64,000 bases of DNA from Chryseobacterium ureilyticum (GCF_900156735.1 NZ_FTOL01000001.1:1240001-1304000); one strand, 5' to 3'. Positions 1 through 9,410 are shown, counted from the stretch's first letter. Numbers and translations: made by a program. Notes: generated by a model not told the origin, from the letters alone.

Positions 1-2391
1 CCATTCTAATATTCTCCTGTTTAAATCCCGGGCTTCTTGAGTTCCTATTCCCAGATCATGTCCATGATCAGGATATAATAAAGCGATCACCTGTTTACTG
101 CTTCTGCGCAGTGCCATATAAAACTCCACCGTCTGCTCAGGAACTACATTTCTATCCTTCAACCCTGTCCATAATAGAATGGGGGCACTCAACTTATCCG
201 CATTAAGAACAGGACTGTTTTTAAGATATAGCTCTTTATCCTGAAAAAAAGAGCGCCCTATTTCATATTGACCAGTTTCTAACTGCCAGTAATGGGGGCT
301 TGAATAGTTGTTGTTATAGGAAAAGTAAGAACTTACCAGATCACTTACTCCCGATCCGGAAATATACGCTGAGAATCGATTAGAATGCGTGGCTATAAAA
401 TTAGTCAGATAGCTGCCAAAGGAGTGTCCGATCAACCCTATTTTATCTATTTTCAAATGATATTCTGTTAAAGCATCCAAAGAGCGGTTCACACAGTCAA
501 GCCCTGACCATCCCGGAGCCCCCTTTTCAGTTATACAATCAGGAAGATATACAAAATACCCCCTTTCCAATAAAATACGGATATTAAAACCCACTTCATT
601 ATACCTTGGCAACAGATATGTAGAAGCCTTATCGGACTGCTTCTGGTAAATATGCACAATAAGGGGATATTGACGGGAAGGATCATAATGTAAAGGATAA
701 TATAAAGTCCCTTTTAAGGGTAACCCGGATGAGCTTGTATAGGAAACAATCTGCTGTTTCAACAATTTCGCCTGCGGATCTGATACGGCGGCATCAAACA
801 CAAGCTCTTTCTGCTTCCGTTGAGTATCTATCATCCAAAGCTTAGGCGGACTGTTAAAGTTCTCTTCTAAGACAGACATTTTCTGACCATCATCACTGAA
901 AGATACCGATTTCACATTTTCACCAGAAGAATACAGTATTGTATTCTTCTTATTTTTAAGCCTATGGTAGGACAGCTCTTCTTTTTCCTGATCGCTCACT
1001 TTTAGCAGTACACTATTATCCTCAATAAAATTCTGATAGAAATTAAAACCGGTACACAACGGATGCTGCCTACCGCCCAGAATTTCTACTTTTCCCCCCA
1101 GCCCAGCAGTATCTGCATATAACCTTCCATTTCCTACAGCGTATATCCAAAGTCCGTTATCACTTTCAAAATAGATTGTTCTTGCGTCCTTACTGAAATA
1201 AGGTTTCTTCAATCCCAGACCTTCAATGCTTCGTTTTTCAAAAGTTTCCACATTCAAGAGCTGCCACAATCCCGTAGAATCCATCATTAACAAGTGCCCG
1301 CCATCTTCTGAGCTGACCAATAGAGGTCTAACTATTCCTATCTTATTTCGTTCTCCTGTCTGCACAGTATACAAACTGATATTCAGATCAGGAATATGAT
1401 GAATATAATCCTGCATTTCATCACTTTTAAACACCACAAAATAACGATCATTCCCTATGGAGCTTACCGTTTCCTCTTCCTCAACATCCAACGAAACTGC
1501 TTTATCTCGCTCTGGGTTCCATATCCAATACTTTCGGGACTTCTTACTCCCCCGCTCCCTGCTTTCAAGATCCCTGTCACTTCCATACCAGATCTGAACC
1601 TCTTTTTCTGGATAGGGAACCAAATTCACTGCTTCAATAAGACAGGATAATTCTTTTCCTCCTTCCTGGAACCTAATGAAATCAGCTTGCATATCCTGTT
1701 CTCCCAAAGGATAAAACCATTTCCCTGAGAGAACATTCATTACCATAAGATTACGAAATCCCTTCCTCCTGGACTGTTTATAAATTACTAGATAATGACC
1801 AGAATCCGTTAACTCCATTCGTTCCAACTCAGCCAAGGAGATCAGTTTTTTAAATTCCTTTCCCTCAAGTTTAAGAATATCATATCCGGAATCTGTTTTT
1901 CTCTCCGCAAAAAGGTTCCCTTTTCCATCTGTCAGGTAATAGACTATATCCTTATCTCCAACCAAGATCTTTCCTTCTTTATCCATCACCTGCAATTCTC
2001 CCAATGTGTTTAGGATACAATATCCATCTGAAGACCACACACTGCTCTGCTTTACATGTTGATATTCTTCCCTCACACGCGTTATAAGATTAACCCAAAG
2101 AACGTTATCTCCTCCGGCAAGCATAGCATAATGTCCAAAATGAAAAGTGCCCATTGAAGCCTGCTCTGCTATATTATGACTATTTTTTTTATCCTGGGTA
2201 TCAAAAATAAACAGGCTGTCTTTATCCTTATAGTCCTTCTTCATGACCACCCACCGTCCATCCGGTGACATGGCCCCGCCTTCTGTTCCATAAAAACCTG
2301 AGAGCCAATGATCCATAGTATCTTTAGAATCCTCCTGCCCTGAAAACTCCCCCACCATCAACCATAGAAGAATAAAAAGCAAAAGTTTCAT
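1..2391 (-). CDS. S9 family (prolyl oligopeptidase-like) serine peptidase, 3' end cut by window edge
   Basis: The frame is open from an ATG at 2391 to the left edge, giving 797 residues without a stop. It starts with a hydrophobic signal-like segment (MKLLLFILLWLMVG), so the enzyme is probably exported to the periplasm or cell surface. The middle is beta-rich, as in the propeller of S9 peptidases. The C-terminal alpha/beta-hydrolase part shows the nucleophile elbow GHSFG (Ser657), an Asp in KDRNVVPEQ (about 746) and a His in DHGHDLG (776 or 778), a plausible catalytic triad. It lies 7 bases downstream of susD and 1.4 kb downstream of susC on the same strand. The likely role is cleaving peptides delivered by that outer-membrane transporter. 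The true C-terminus lies outside the window. Confidence 0.88.
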   Translation of the reverse strand, partial: MKLLLFILLWLMVGEFSGQEDSKDTMDHWLSGFYGTEGGAMSPDGRWVVMKKDYKDKDSLFIFDTQDKKNSHNIAEQASMGTFHFGHYAMLAGGDNVLWVNLITRVREEYQHVKQSSVWSSDGYCILNTLGELQVMDKEGKILVGDKDIVYYLTDGKGNLFAERKTDSGYDILKLEGKEFKKLISLAELERMELTDSGHYLVIYKQSRRKGFRNLMVMNVLSGKWFYPLGEQDMQADFIRFQEGGKELSCLIEAVNLVPYPEKEVQIWYGSDRDLESRERGSKKSRKYWIWNPERDKAVSLDVEEEETVSSIGNDRYFVVFKSDEMQDYIHHIPDLNISLYTVQTGERNKIGIVRPLLVSSEDGGHLLMMDSTGLWQLLNVETFEKRSIEGLGLKKPYFSKDARTIYFESDNGLWIYAVGNGRLYADTAGLGGKVEILGGRQHPLCTGFNFYQNFIEDNSVLLKVSDQEKEELSYHRLKNKKNTILYSSGENVKSVSFSDDGQKMSVLEENFNSPPKLWMIDTQRKQKELVFDAAVSDPQAKLLKQQIVSYTSSSGLPLKGTLYYPLHYDPSRQYPLIVHIYQKQSDKASTYLLPRYNEVGFNIRILLERGYFVYLPDCITEKGAPGWSGLDCVNRSLDALTEYHLKIDKIGLIGHSFGSYLTNFIATHSNRFSAYISGSGVSDLVSSYFSYNNNYSSPHYWQLETGQYEIGRSFFQDKELYLKNSPVLNADKLSAPILLWTGLKDRNVVPEQTVEFYMALRRSSKQVIALLYPDHGHDLGIGTQEARDLNRRILEW

Positions 2392-2398
2392 GATCCAT

Positions 2399-3790
2399 TT
2401 AGTAACCATTATTCTGAGGTTTAAGGTTGGTATTCAGCAGGAGTTCTTTCTGTGGTAAAGGCCAACGCTGATGGTAGTCCTTCCAATTGGGCTTTACAGG
2501 ACTCAGTGTATTGAGTTTCCCCAGTCTTTTAAGATCTATAAAGCGGTGTCCCATTTCAGAAAAGAACTCTTTACGGTATTCTGAAAGAATCTCATTCAAT
2601 GCGGTTTCTTTTGAAGTAAGATCTGTCAGGACTAACAGTCCTGCACGCAATCGTGTAACATTAATATACGGCAACGCCTCTGCTAATTTATTCTGCATAA
2701 CGAGCGTTTCTGCCAGATTAAGATTAGCTTCCTCTATTCTGAATACCACAGAATACTCTGTAGGATTTGCTGTACGGTTCTTATATTTATCAGCCCTGTA
2801 CCAGGTATTTGCTCCTATAGTCACCGCTGCCATCCAATTCTGCTTTCTTTTATCTTCCTGAGCAAAAGAACTCACCAGATCATTACTCAAAGCGTATTGT
2901 GTTGGCGCTGCACCGGAAAAGTAATAAGTCTGAACCTCGCTTGTAGGATCATTATTATTTTTAGGTTTTAACTGCCATAAGATATGTTTTCCGGACTTTT
3001 GAAAAACTTTGGTAATATCAGGTTCAAAAGTATACAGAGGGCTTGAAACAATGGTCTTTAATAAAGTCTCTGCCTGACTCCATTTTTCTTCAAGCATATA
3101 AGTTTTGGCCAACATCAGCTGGGCCACCTTACGGTTAGGAAAAATCCTTTCCGCATTCCTGTAATCATCCGCCAACAGTCCTGATGCCAATTCCAGATCA
3201 GCCTCTACTCGGGAGAGCACCTGAGAAGCAGACGTTTTCCCAAGAGACTGGTTGATGTTATAATCCGTACTTAAAGGCATAGGAATATCTCCAAATACCT
3301 GCTGAAGATAAAAAAACAGGATAGACCGCACTAAAAGAGCTTCCCCTTTAATCCTATTTTTTTCTGACTGCGGCAGTGATTTTGAGTTTTCTGTTCCTTC
3401 TATAATTGCATTGCTCATATACACTTCTTTATAGGCTGATGCCCAGTACATATATACCGTAGAATTCGATGCAATCTGAAGGTTATGATGGAGATCCAGT
3501 GCTCCACTGCTTTCTCCGGAAGCATAATAACAGACCAGGTCATCAGTGTAGCTCCCCAAAAGAGCCCCACTTCCCTGCGGTCCTCCCGACAATGGAGAAT
3601 TATCCCAGATATTGGCATACAGACCGGCTAAAGCAGCATCGGCAGTCTGTACATTTTCAAATACCTGCCCTGCATCCAGCTGATTAGAAGGCGGATCTGC
3701 CTCCAGCATATTTTCACAGCTTCCTGTTATACTTATTACAGTACATATAACTGCTATATTTTTTATATAAAGAATGATTGATGATTTCAT
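2399..3790 (-). CDS. SusD/RagB-like outer-membrane nutrient-binding lipoprotein
   Basis: The protein has 463 residues. Its N-terminal signal ends in a lipobox-like ITGSC, so it should be lipidated and displayed on the cell surface. The order of features is that of SusD/RagB: an N-terminal ANQLDA/VFENVQTADAALAGLYANIW-type segment (split here as NQLDAGQVFENVQTADAALA and GLYANIW), a TPR-like helical middle (GEALLVRSILFFYLQQVFGD), and a C-terminal SusD segment with YRKEFFSEMGHRFIDLKRLG. SusD proteins cap the SusC barrel and bind the incoming oligomer. It starts 10 bases after susC ends and is followed 7 bases later by the peptidase, so the three genes form one operon. The substrate cannot be read from the sequence; the peptidase suggests peptides. 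Confidence 0.93.
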   Translation of the reverse strand: MKSSIILYIKNIAVICTVISITGSCENMLEADPPSNQLDAGQVFENVQTADAALAGLYANIWDNSPLSGGPQGSGALLGSYTDDLVCYYASGESSGALDLHHNLQIASNSTVYMYWASAYKEVYMSNAIIEGTENSKSLPQSEKNRIKGEALLVRSILFFYLQQVFGDIPMPLSTDYNINQSLGKTSASQVLSRVEADLELASGLLADDYRNAERIFPNRKVAQLMLAKTYMLEEKWSQAETLLKTIVSSPLYTFEPDITKVFQKSGKHILWQLKPKNNNDPTSEVQTYYFSGAAPTQYALSNDLVSSFAQEDKRKQNWMAAVTIGANTWYRADKYKNRTANPTEYSVVFRIEEANLNLAETLVMQNKLAEALPYINVTRLRAGLLVLTDLTSKETALNEILSEYRKEFFSEMGHRFIDLKRLGKLNTLSPVKPNWKDYHQRWPLPQKELLLNTNLKPQNNGY

Positions 3791-3800
3791 GATTTTAGAT

Positions 3801-6800
3801 TTAAAAGTTAATCTGTGTACCGAAAGAATAGGTTTTCATGGGGGGTAAAAATCCACCTACCGTAAATTCAGGATCCATTCCAAAATACTTTGTCCATGTC
3901 AGAAGATTCTGTCCCTGAAAGTATATTTTTACCATTTTCAGCACCCTACTTTTCAACGGCAAGGTATAGGTCAGCTGAACATTTTTAAGCCTTATAAATG
4001 AAGCATCTGAAACACTTGCCGTACTGCTTCTGAAATTGTTCTGTGCCCTATTCTGATCTCCTACGGTCCCCGTGCTGTAAGGCATGTAAGCCCCGGAAGG
4101 ATTCTGAGGTGACCATACATCCAATACTTCTACGGGCTGGTTAAACATTCCTCCCGGCAAAGGCATTATACTGTTATAATTAAGATTTCTCTGTTTTACA
4201 AACTGAAACAGAAAGGAAAAATCCCAGTTCCTGTATTGCAGGGTATTGCTCCAGCCACCAAAATAGCGGACTCCGATATTTTCAACCACCTTATTATCCT
4301 CAGGTGCTGTTATCTTACCATCCCCATTAAAATCCTTAAATCGGTACAACCCTGTCGCAGGATCAATTCTCTCCAGCTGATACAGCTTCACTATGGATAT
4401 GGGCTGTCCTACAATAAATATATTTTCATAGGGTGATCCTTCAAGCCCCGGAAATGAGAGCAGTTTATTTTTGGGAATGCTTATATTAAATCCGGATGCC
4501 CATTTTAAGAGCTCCCCGGAAATGGGTCTTGCATTCAACTCCAGCTCCCAGCCTTTATTTTCCACTACGGCATTCATATTAGCCAGTACAGAAGTAAATC
4601 CTGTAATTGAAGGAAGCTGATAGCCTACCAGCTGATTAGAACTCGTATTACGATACCATGAAACTGATATATTCAGGCGGTTCTTCAAGAATCCAAGCTC
4701 CAATGCCGTTTCCAGCTTACGGGTTTTCTCCCAGCTGAAATCAGGATTATACAGCCGTGAAGGAACCAATCCTGTGACTGAATTATAGATATAATCAGAC
4801 ACTGTAAAATTATCCAGATACTGGTAATCTCCGATATTATCGCTTCCTGTAATCCCATAGCTTCCCCTCAGTTTCCCAAAGCTCAGCCATGAACTGTCTT
4901 TAAAAAAAGCTTCCTCAGAAAACAGCCATGCTCCACCCAACGCTCCAAAGGATGCCACCTTCCGGTTTTCCCCAAAGCGGCTGCTCCCGTCACGTCTTCC
5001 AGTAACATTAAGTATATACCTGTTTTTATATTGATAGTTCAGTCTTCCGAATACAGCTGCATACCTGTACTGTGTGGTCACCTGATCAGCAATGGTCTTG
5101 GTCTGTGCTGCTCCGATATTCTGTAATAAAGCATTGCTTGCAAAACCACTTCCCCGCATCGATTCCCTACTATTTTCCTCTACCTCTACACTCGCTCCCA
5201 ACAATACGGTCAGCTCATGTCCTCCCCTTTTCAAGCTCCACTCTAACTGTGGTTCTGCGATATAGGAAAAACGGTTATTATTGCTTTTTGAAGAACTTGA
5301 ATAAAAGCTTGACTGTCCTGTCACAAACGAAGGGTTATAAATGGTATTCGGGCGAAGTGACCATTCTTCAAAAGCAGCATAATTAATCCCCCCATTCAGC
5401 TTAACCACCGTATGGGGAAGCAGTTCAAACTGTGCATTAAGACTGCTCAGAAAATGTATGGTCTTATTCTGATAAGAACTGTTGTACACCGCTACGGGAT
5501 TGGTAAAAGTATTATTCTCCCAATTCAGGCTGCCATCCGGTTTATAAAGCTCCGGAGCATTTGGTGCCAGCAGCAGTGATTTCTGGGTAATATCTTCATT
5601 AACCACATTATTTTTCTGAAAAGAAAACTGATTGGCAAGCGTCATCTGGAATTTCCTATCCTTAGAACGGTGTGACAGGTTCCCAGACAGGGTATGGCTC
5701 ACATATTTAAAATCCTTTTCAAACACCGTCGCCTGTTCATTCCTTCCCAGACTGATCAGAAAACTGGTCGTCTCACTTCCCCCCTTCAATGCCAGCTGAA
5801 TAGATGACGAAGCCGCCCAATTTCCAATCAGCTTCTCAGGCCAGTTCGTATACCGCTCCGGAGACCATTTCCCATTAATATCATACGCATTCGCCGGATA
5901 GGCAGAGATTCCGTCATTAGCATAGGCCTGTTTCCGCATTCCCAGATATTGCCCTGTATTCATCATGGTAAGCCCTATCATCGCCTTACTTATCCCATAA
6001 TTGGTAGTAAGACTCAATTCCGTTTTCCCTGATTTCCCACTTTTCGTTGTCACCAGTACTACCCCATTCGCTCCCCTTGAACCGTATATCGCTGTAGCAT
6101 CCGCATCCTTTAAGATCTCAATACTTTCAATATCATTAGGATTGATGGCATTTAACGGATTAATACTCCGCAAAGGAATAACGAGTGTCGAAAACTCAGA
6201 CTTCATATCCCCACCTACAGGAACCCCATCAATCACATATAAAGGCTGATTCCCATCTATCTCACTATTGGAAGAGGTCCTCAGGCTGTTCCTTCCCCGA
6301 ATCTGAATATCAAAACCGCCTCCCGGCATTCCGCCCCCCTGGGTAATGCTTACCCCAGCCATTCTCCCCTGCACTGCTCCCAGTACATTTCCTACCGGCT
6401 GATTCCCAATCTCTTTCGCAGACACCTTCGCAATACTCCCCGTCCGCTCTTTATCCCGAACTTTATAATATCCCGCATTCAGCACAATCTCCCCAATCCC
6501 CGTCACTACAGCTTTATCCGTACCCCCATCAGCCTCCTTACCCTCAATCTCAGAATCCAGCTCAAGCGAAACATTGATGACGCTCCTTTCCACTTCATTA
6601 TTTTCATTTCCCCTGCTCCCTTCTTCTCCATCCTCCTTACCCCTATCTCCCACCTTCACTCTCTTCACCGAATACCCAGCGTACCTGAACACCAGTACCG
6701 CACTCTTCCCTGAAACCTGTATCTGATAAGCTCCTGAACTTCCCGTTAATACTACCTGATCCTTTCCTTCCTGAGATACCGAAACCCCGCTTAAAGCACC

Positions 6801-6920
6801 TGATTTCCCTGTGACGGTACCTGAAATTTCACGTACCTGTCCTATTGCGGTGCAAGACACCAGCAATGCTAACCCAAAAGCCATTTGAACATGACCCAGG
6901 CTGCAAAAGTTTTTTTTCAT
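3801..6920 (-). CDS. SusC/RagA family TonB-dependent outer-membrane transporter
   Basis: The protein has 1039 residues from the ATG at 6920. A longer frame from 6974 exists, but the signal peptide begins at MKKNF. After the signal comes a carboxypeptidase-regulatory-like beta domain (REISGTVTGKSGALSGVSVS), then an unusually acidic and charged linker at about residues 100-140. The TonB plug follows, with LNAGYYKVRDKERTGSIA, QGRMAGVSI and YVIDGVPVGG, then a long 22-strand-type barrel. It imports oligomers across the outer membrane using TonB energy, together with SusD encoded 10 bases downstream. The length is typical for SusC. Nothing points to a particular sugar or peptide apart from the S9 peptidase in the operon. 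Confidence 0.94.
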   Translation of the reverse strand: MKKNFCSLGHVQMAFGLALLVSCTAIGQVREISGTVTGKSGALSGVSVSQEGKDQVVLTGSSGAYQIQVSGKSAVLVFRYAGYSVKRVKVGDRGKEDGEEGSRGNENNEVERSVINVSLELDSEIEGKEADGGTDKAVVTGIGEIVLNAGYYKVRDKERTGSIAKVSAKEIGNQPVGNVLGAVQGRMAGVSITQGGGMPGGGFDIQIRGRNSLRTSSNSEIDGNQPLYVIDGVPVGGDMKSEFSTLVIPLRSINPLNAINPNDIESIEILKDADATAIYGSRGANGVVLVTTKSGKSGKTELSLTTNYGISKAMIGLTMMNTGQYLGMRKQAYANDGISAYPANAYDINGKWSPERYTNWPEKLIGNWAASSSIQLALKGGSETTSFLISLGRNEQATVFEKDFKYVSHTLSGNLSHRSKDRKFQMTLANQFSFQKNNVVNEDITQKSLLLAPNAPELYKPDGSLNWENNTFTNPVAVYNSSYQNKTIHFLSSLNAQFELLPHTVVKLNGGINYAAFEEWSLRPNTIYNPSFVTGQSSFYSSSSKSNNNRFSYIAEPQLEWSLKRGGHELTVLLGASVEVEENSRESMRGSGFASNALLQNIGAAQTKTIADQVTTQYRYAAVFGRLNYQYKNRYILNVTGRRDGSSRFGENRKVASFGALGGAWLFSEEAFFKDSSWLSFGKLRGSYGITGSDNIGDYQYLDNFTVSDYIYNSVTGLVPSRLYNPDFSWEKTRKLETALELGFLKNRLNISVSWYRNTSSNQLVGYQLPSITGFTSVLANMNAVVENKGWELELNARPISGELLKWASGFNISIPKNKLLSFPGLEGSPYENIFIVGQPISIVKLYQLERIDPATGLYRFKDFNGDGKITAPEDNKVVENIGVRYFGGWSNTLQYRNWDFSFLFQFVKQRNLNYNSIMPLPGGMFNQPVEVLDVWSPQNPSGAYMPYSTGTVGDQNRAQNNFRSSTASVSDASFIRLKNVQLTYTLPLKSRVLKMVKIYFQGQNLLTWTKYFGMDPEFTVGGFLPPMKTYSFGTQINF

Positions 6921-6974
6921 ACTTTTGAATAAGTTTAATTTATTAGACAATGCTCTTTCCTGCCAAGCAGTCAA

Positions 6975-7240
6975 CTTACAGGGAAAGGGCTTTTCTTTTT
7001 TATATCTTCTCTATTTCTATGGTTATTATACCCTACATTTCTATTATTTCTTATCTATTCTATTAATTAATAATTACCCATTATTCCTTTCCTCTCTTCA
7101 CACTCCTTCCATACAGCACCTAATCATCTTAAAAATGGACCAGGAACAAAAGCCTAACTGAGGTAACAGTAAAACCTACTGTCCCAGTCCATCAAAAAAA
7201 ACTAATTAATATGAATATGAATAAAATTTGTGTTCCCATG
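6975..7240. other. Intergenic leader upstream of susC
   Basis: No gene is seen here. The stretch is T-rich on the plus strand. At 7135-7193 there is a foldable segment on the minus strand: complementary ends (TGGAC / GTCCA) enclose a small ACAGTA/TACTGT hairpin. It could be a terminator of the RNA-like region to its right or part of the susC 5' leader. Confidence 0.35.
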
Positions 7241-7244
7241 TAAG

Positions 7245-7526
7245 CTTTTTAAGGCCGCAATAGGTTGTACCCTCCTATTGTATCGTGTAGTCTGATACTA
7301 TTTTTGAAAGCGGGCTTAGATTTTAATGTAGAGATAAAGCGAACTGCATTGAAAAAGACGGCGTGGGTACTCTACATTATCCACTCTGAGGTACTGGTAT
7401 ACCTTGCAACAGATAAGAGAGCCCACGCCTAGGTCGTGAGCTTCCTGCTTATCCTCTCGTTGCTTTAAATTACCAGTTTTCAGAATGAGATTCTAAGCAA
7501 TAGCTTCTATTATTCTTTGAAGTATC
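7245..7526 (-). ncRNA. Putative structured non-coding RNA, unidentified
   Basis: No protein frame fits this conserved-looking stretch. On the minus strand it can form a long irregular hairpin: GGCGTGGG pairs with CCCACGCC, continued inside by CTCT/AGAG and TTATC/GATAA, and capped by an AGGTA/TACCT stem (7360-7430). Two simple hairpins follow, GTATC/GATAC and AATAGG/CCTATT (7255-7300). A TAnnTTTG-like -7 element (TAACTTTG) sits just upstream at 7526-7533 and points into it. It is neither recognisable tmRNA, SRP RNA nor RNase P RNA (their invariant motifs are missing). It could be 6S-like, a regulatory leader of the Sus operon, or an RNA of a mobile element. Confidence 0.4.
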
Positions 7527-7560
7527 GCAAAGTTACATTTTTTGTAACCTATTTTACAAA
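7517..7560. repeat. Direct repeat copy A of a 44-base promoter block
   Basis: It starts TTTGAAGTATCGCAAAGTTA and shares roughly three quarters of 44 positions with 9367-9410 in the same orientation. The two copies bracket the XRE regulator and the first HEPN gene. They may be the ends of an inserted module or simply duplicated promoters. Confidence 0.5.
7526..7533 (-). promoter_or_regulatory. Leftward promoter -7 element (TAACTTTG)
   Basis: It matches the Bacteroidota -7 form TAnnTTTG. A TTTG lies about 21 bases upstream, so the spacing is slightly long. It would start transcription of the structured region to its left. A near copy of this promoter block lies at 9367-9410. Confidence 0.4.
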
Positions 7561-7645
7561 TATAGTAATTTTATTTATATTATGGTAATATATTACCACG
7601 GATTTTTAAATCAAAAATCCAAAATTGCTCATAAATACATTATTT

Positions 7646-7906
7646 ATGGATAGCAAAGAAGTCTTAAGGTTATTTATGCTTGAGTTTTCAGAAAATTTAA
7701 AGAAGATTCGAGCTACAAAATATAACTCAATGGATGAGGTTGCACAGAATTCAAATTTCGATTCAAGCAATTACAATAAGTTTGAAAATGGTAAGGGCAA
7801 TCCAACCATAGAAACGATGTTGAAAATGTCATCAGCTTTTGGTATTAATCCCAAGGAACTTTTTGACTTTGATTTCGATATTAAGAAATATAAGATTGAC
7901 GAGTAA
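7646..7906 (+). CDS. Small XRE-family HTH transcriptional regulator
   Basis: It has 86 residues from the ATG at 7646; an upstream ATG at 7625 is possible and adds seven residues. It is almost entirely one Cro/C1-type helix-turn-helix: FSENLKKIRATKYNSMDEVA, then NFDSSNYNKFENGKGNPTIE and MLKMSSAFGINPKELFDFDF. Such single-domain XRE proteins usually repress their own neighbourhood or act as antitoxins in defence modules. A strong terminator follows at once. The next plus-strand gene is the first HEPN gene, so it may control that gene, though it is not co-transcribed with it if the terminator is efficient. Confidence 0.85.
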   Translation: MDSKEVLRLFMLEFSENLKKIRATKYNSMDEVAQNSNFDSSNYNKFENGKGNPTIETMLKMSSAFGINPKELFDFDFDIKKYKIDE

Positions 7907-7936
7907 AAAATCCTAATTAATTAGTTAGGATTTTTT
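7905..7936 (+). terminator. Intrinsic terminator after the XRE gene
   Basis: The stem AAATCCTAA/TTAGGATTT has an 8-base loop and is followed by a T run. It overlaps the XRE stop codon region and is symmetric enough to work in both directions. Confidence 0.8.
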
Positions 7937-7978
7937 ATTATTTACTAATTTCTTTATAATAACGGTCAGAGCATTGTT

Positions 7979-8107
7979 TTAAAACTTCTTCTGTCTCTTT
8001 GTACTCTTTTTCGTTTTGCTAAATTCTTTGTTTGTGCTGTAAAGTGAAACTAATAATACGATTATTGCAATCGTCGAAATAATGCTGTAGATTTTTAATC
8101 CCTTCAT
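7979..8107 (-). CDS. Possible single-pass small membrane protein
   Basis: It is a 42-residue frame from the ATG at 8107 (a longer frame starts at 8179). It has one hydrophobic helix (IYSIISTIAIIVLLVSLY) followed by a very basic tail rich in Lys and Thr. This is a positive-inside layout with a cytoplasmic C-terminus. No family is recognised. It sits alone on the minus strand between the XRE and HEPN genes. A short transmembrane peptide beside defence genes could be a toxin or membrane effector, but chance cannot be excluded at this length. Confidence 0.35.
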   Translation of the reverse strand: MKGLKIYSIISTIAIIVLLVSLYSTNKEFSKTKKSTKRQKKF

Positions 8108-8265
8108 ATTTTCACTTTTAGTAAATATAAAGATTTTTATCGCATCGCAGGAGAAGGCAATGACTTGCTTGTGAGACAATTATCAATTTGGCTCTGTTTA
8201 ATTATTCTTCATGGTGAAACGTTTAAAATTTTGTAAATTGAATTTAAATGATTTTTAGGTTTTAA

Positions 8266-9258
8266 ATGGAAAAAGTTATATTACTGAAAACACAATTAGC
8301 TGAAGCAGCAAGGTTTGGAAAGTCAAAAGAATTTAGATATCAGAGACTTGCTGGAATATTTTTAGATAATTTTGTTGAGATACAATTAAACTCAATAGCC
8401 AAGCAAAAATTTTTATTTGACACTGAGTTATCGAAATTTCAAGAAAAAAAATATACTGAAAAATACAGAAGACGAGTATTAAATCATTACGACGAGCTCC
8501 TCAAATTTGCAGTTAGTGAAGGTATTATTAGTGAACAGGAAAAATATTTATTAGCATTTTGTCATAATGTGAGAAACAATTTATACCATAGTATAAAAGA
8601 AGAGAAATTATTTGTTGCCATTTCAATAAAAGTTTTGAAAGACATTATAACCAAAAAGCAGCCTCACTGGAAAAATACAAGTCTATTTACAGCACATACC
8701 GGGACACTCATAGACCCATATAAATATAAAAATGTAACGAGTAACAGTCCGGAAGATTGGACAAAATTCTTAAATCAATATTTTGATTTCATTGATAAAA
8801 GAACCTTGAAACCGTCAAATCTCTTGCGAAAATTTATCCTTGAAAAAATGAGGGCTGCTCGAAACAATTACAAGTTTTTGAAAAATGAATTTGCGGATTA
8901 TTTTCCATATGCAGAAGACTGGGGATTTAATGAGTATATCTATTACTATTATTTTAAAACGCTGCATGCTGAAAAGCTTAAGGAAATAAATGAAATAGAG
9001 GACAAAAAGGAAAAAGATAACTCCCGTAAATCATTAGAGGAAGAATATAAAAATACTTGGAAAAAGAAAAAACTATCCAGAATAGAAGCTATTGAGAAAA
9101 AAGCAAAATCAATGTCAAATACTGATATTTCAAAGAGTTTGGAGATATATACATCATTAAGAGACGAAATAAATTTAATATCACAGGGTTTGGAAAATGC
9201 AGCATCGGATTTATATGCACAAATTGATCTTGAATCGGAAATGGCAAATGGTAATTAG
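8266..9258 (+). CDS. HEPN-motif protein (R-x4-H), candidate RNase defence effector
   Basis: This 330-residue, very A/T-rich gene has no close family I can name. An N-terminal helical domain (about 1-130) contains FCHNVRNNLYHS, in which R103 and H108 form the R-x4-H signature of HEPN ribonucleases and the following polar residue is typical. Residues about 150-225 contain many Tyr and Phe. From about 230 to 330 it is strongly charged (Lys/Glu) and probably a coiled coil. HEPN proteins of this kind usually cut RNA when activated during phage infection. It follows an XRE regulator and begins a run of four HEPN genes. The partner and trigger are unknown. Confidence 0.72.
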   Translation: MEKVILLKTQLAEAARFGKSKEFRYQRLAGIFLDNFVEIQLNSIAKQKFLFDTELSKFQEKKYTEKYRRRVLNHYDELLKFAVSEGIISEQEKYLLAFCHNVRNNLYHSIKEEKLFVAISIKVLKDIITKKQPHWKNTSLFTAHTGTLIDPYKYKNVTSNSPEDWTKFLNQYFDFIDKRTLKPSNLLRKFILEKMRAARNNYKFLKNEFADYFPYAEDWGFNEYIYYYYFKTLHAEKLKEINEIEDKKEKDNSRKSLEEEYKNTWKKKKLSRIEAIEKKAKSMSNTDISKSLEIYTSLRDEINLISQGLENAASDLYAQIDLESEMANGN

Positions 9259-9366
9259 GTTTATGGAGATTACTTGCCGGATCAAATAATTTAAAATTTG
9301 CGAAATAGCTCACCTATCACATGCTTAATTTTCGAACCGAGATTCTCTGACGATGTCAAAACTTCT

Positions 9367-9410
9367 TTTGAAGTATCGCAAAGTTAAATTTATTGTCGCT
9401 TATTTTAAAA
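9367..9410. repeat. Direct repeat copy B of the 44-base promoter block
   Basis: It repeats TTTGAAGTATCGCAAAGTTA with an imperfect extension, in the same orientation as 7517-7560. On the minus strand, similarity continues weakly into the 5' part of the RNA-like region (CGATACTTCAAA, then AGAATCTC). This looks like a truncated second copy of its start. Confidence 0.5.

Noticed and set aside
9325..9365. tRNA-like T-arm (GGTTCGAA on the minus strand)
   Set aside because: No acceptor stem, D-arm or anticodon arm can be drawn around it; it fits better as part of the truncated RNA-like repeat.
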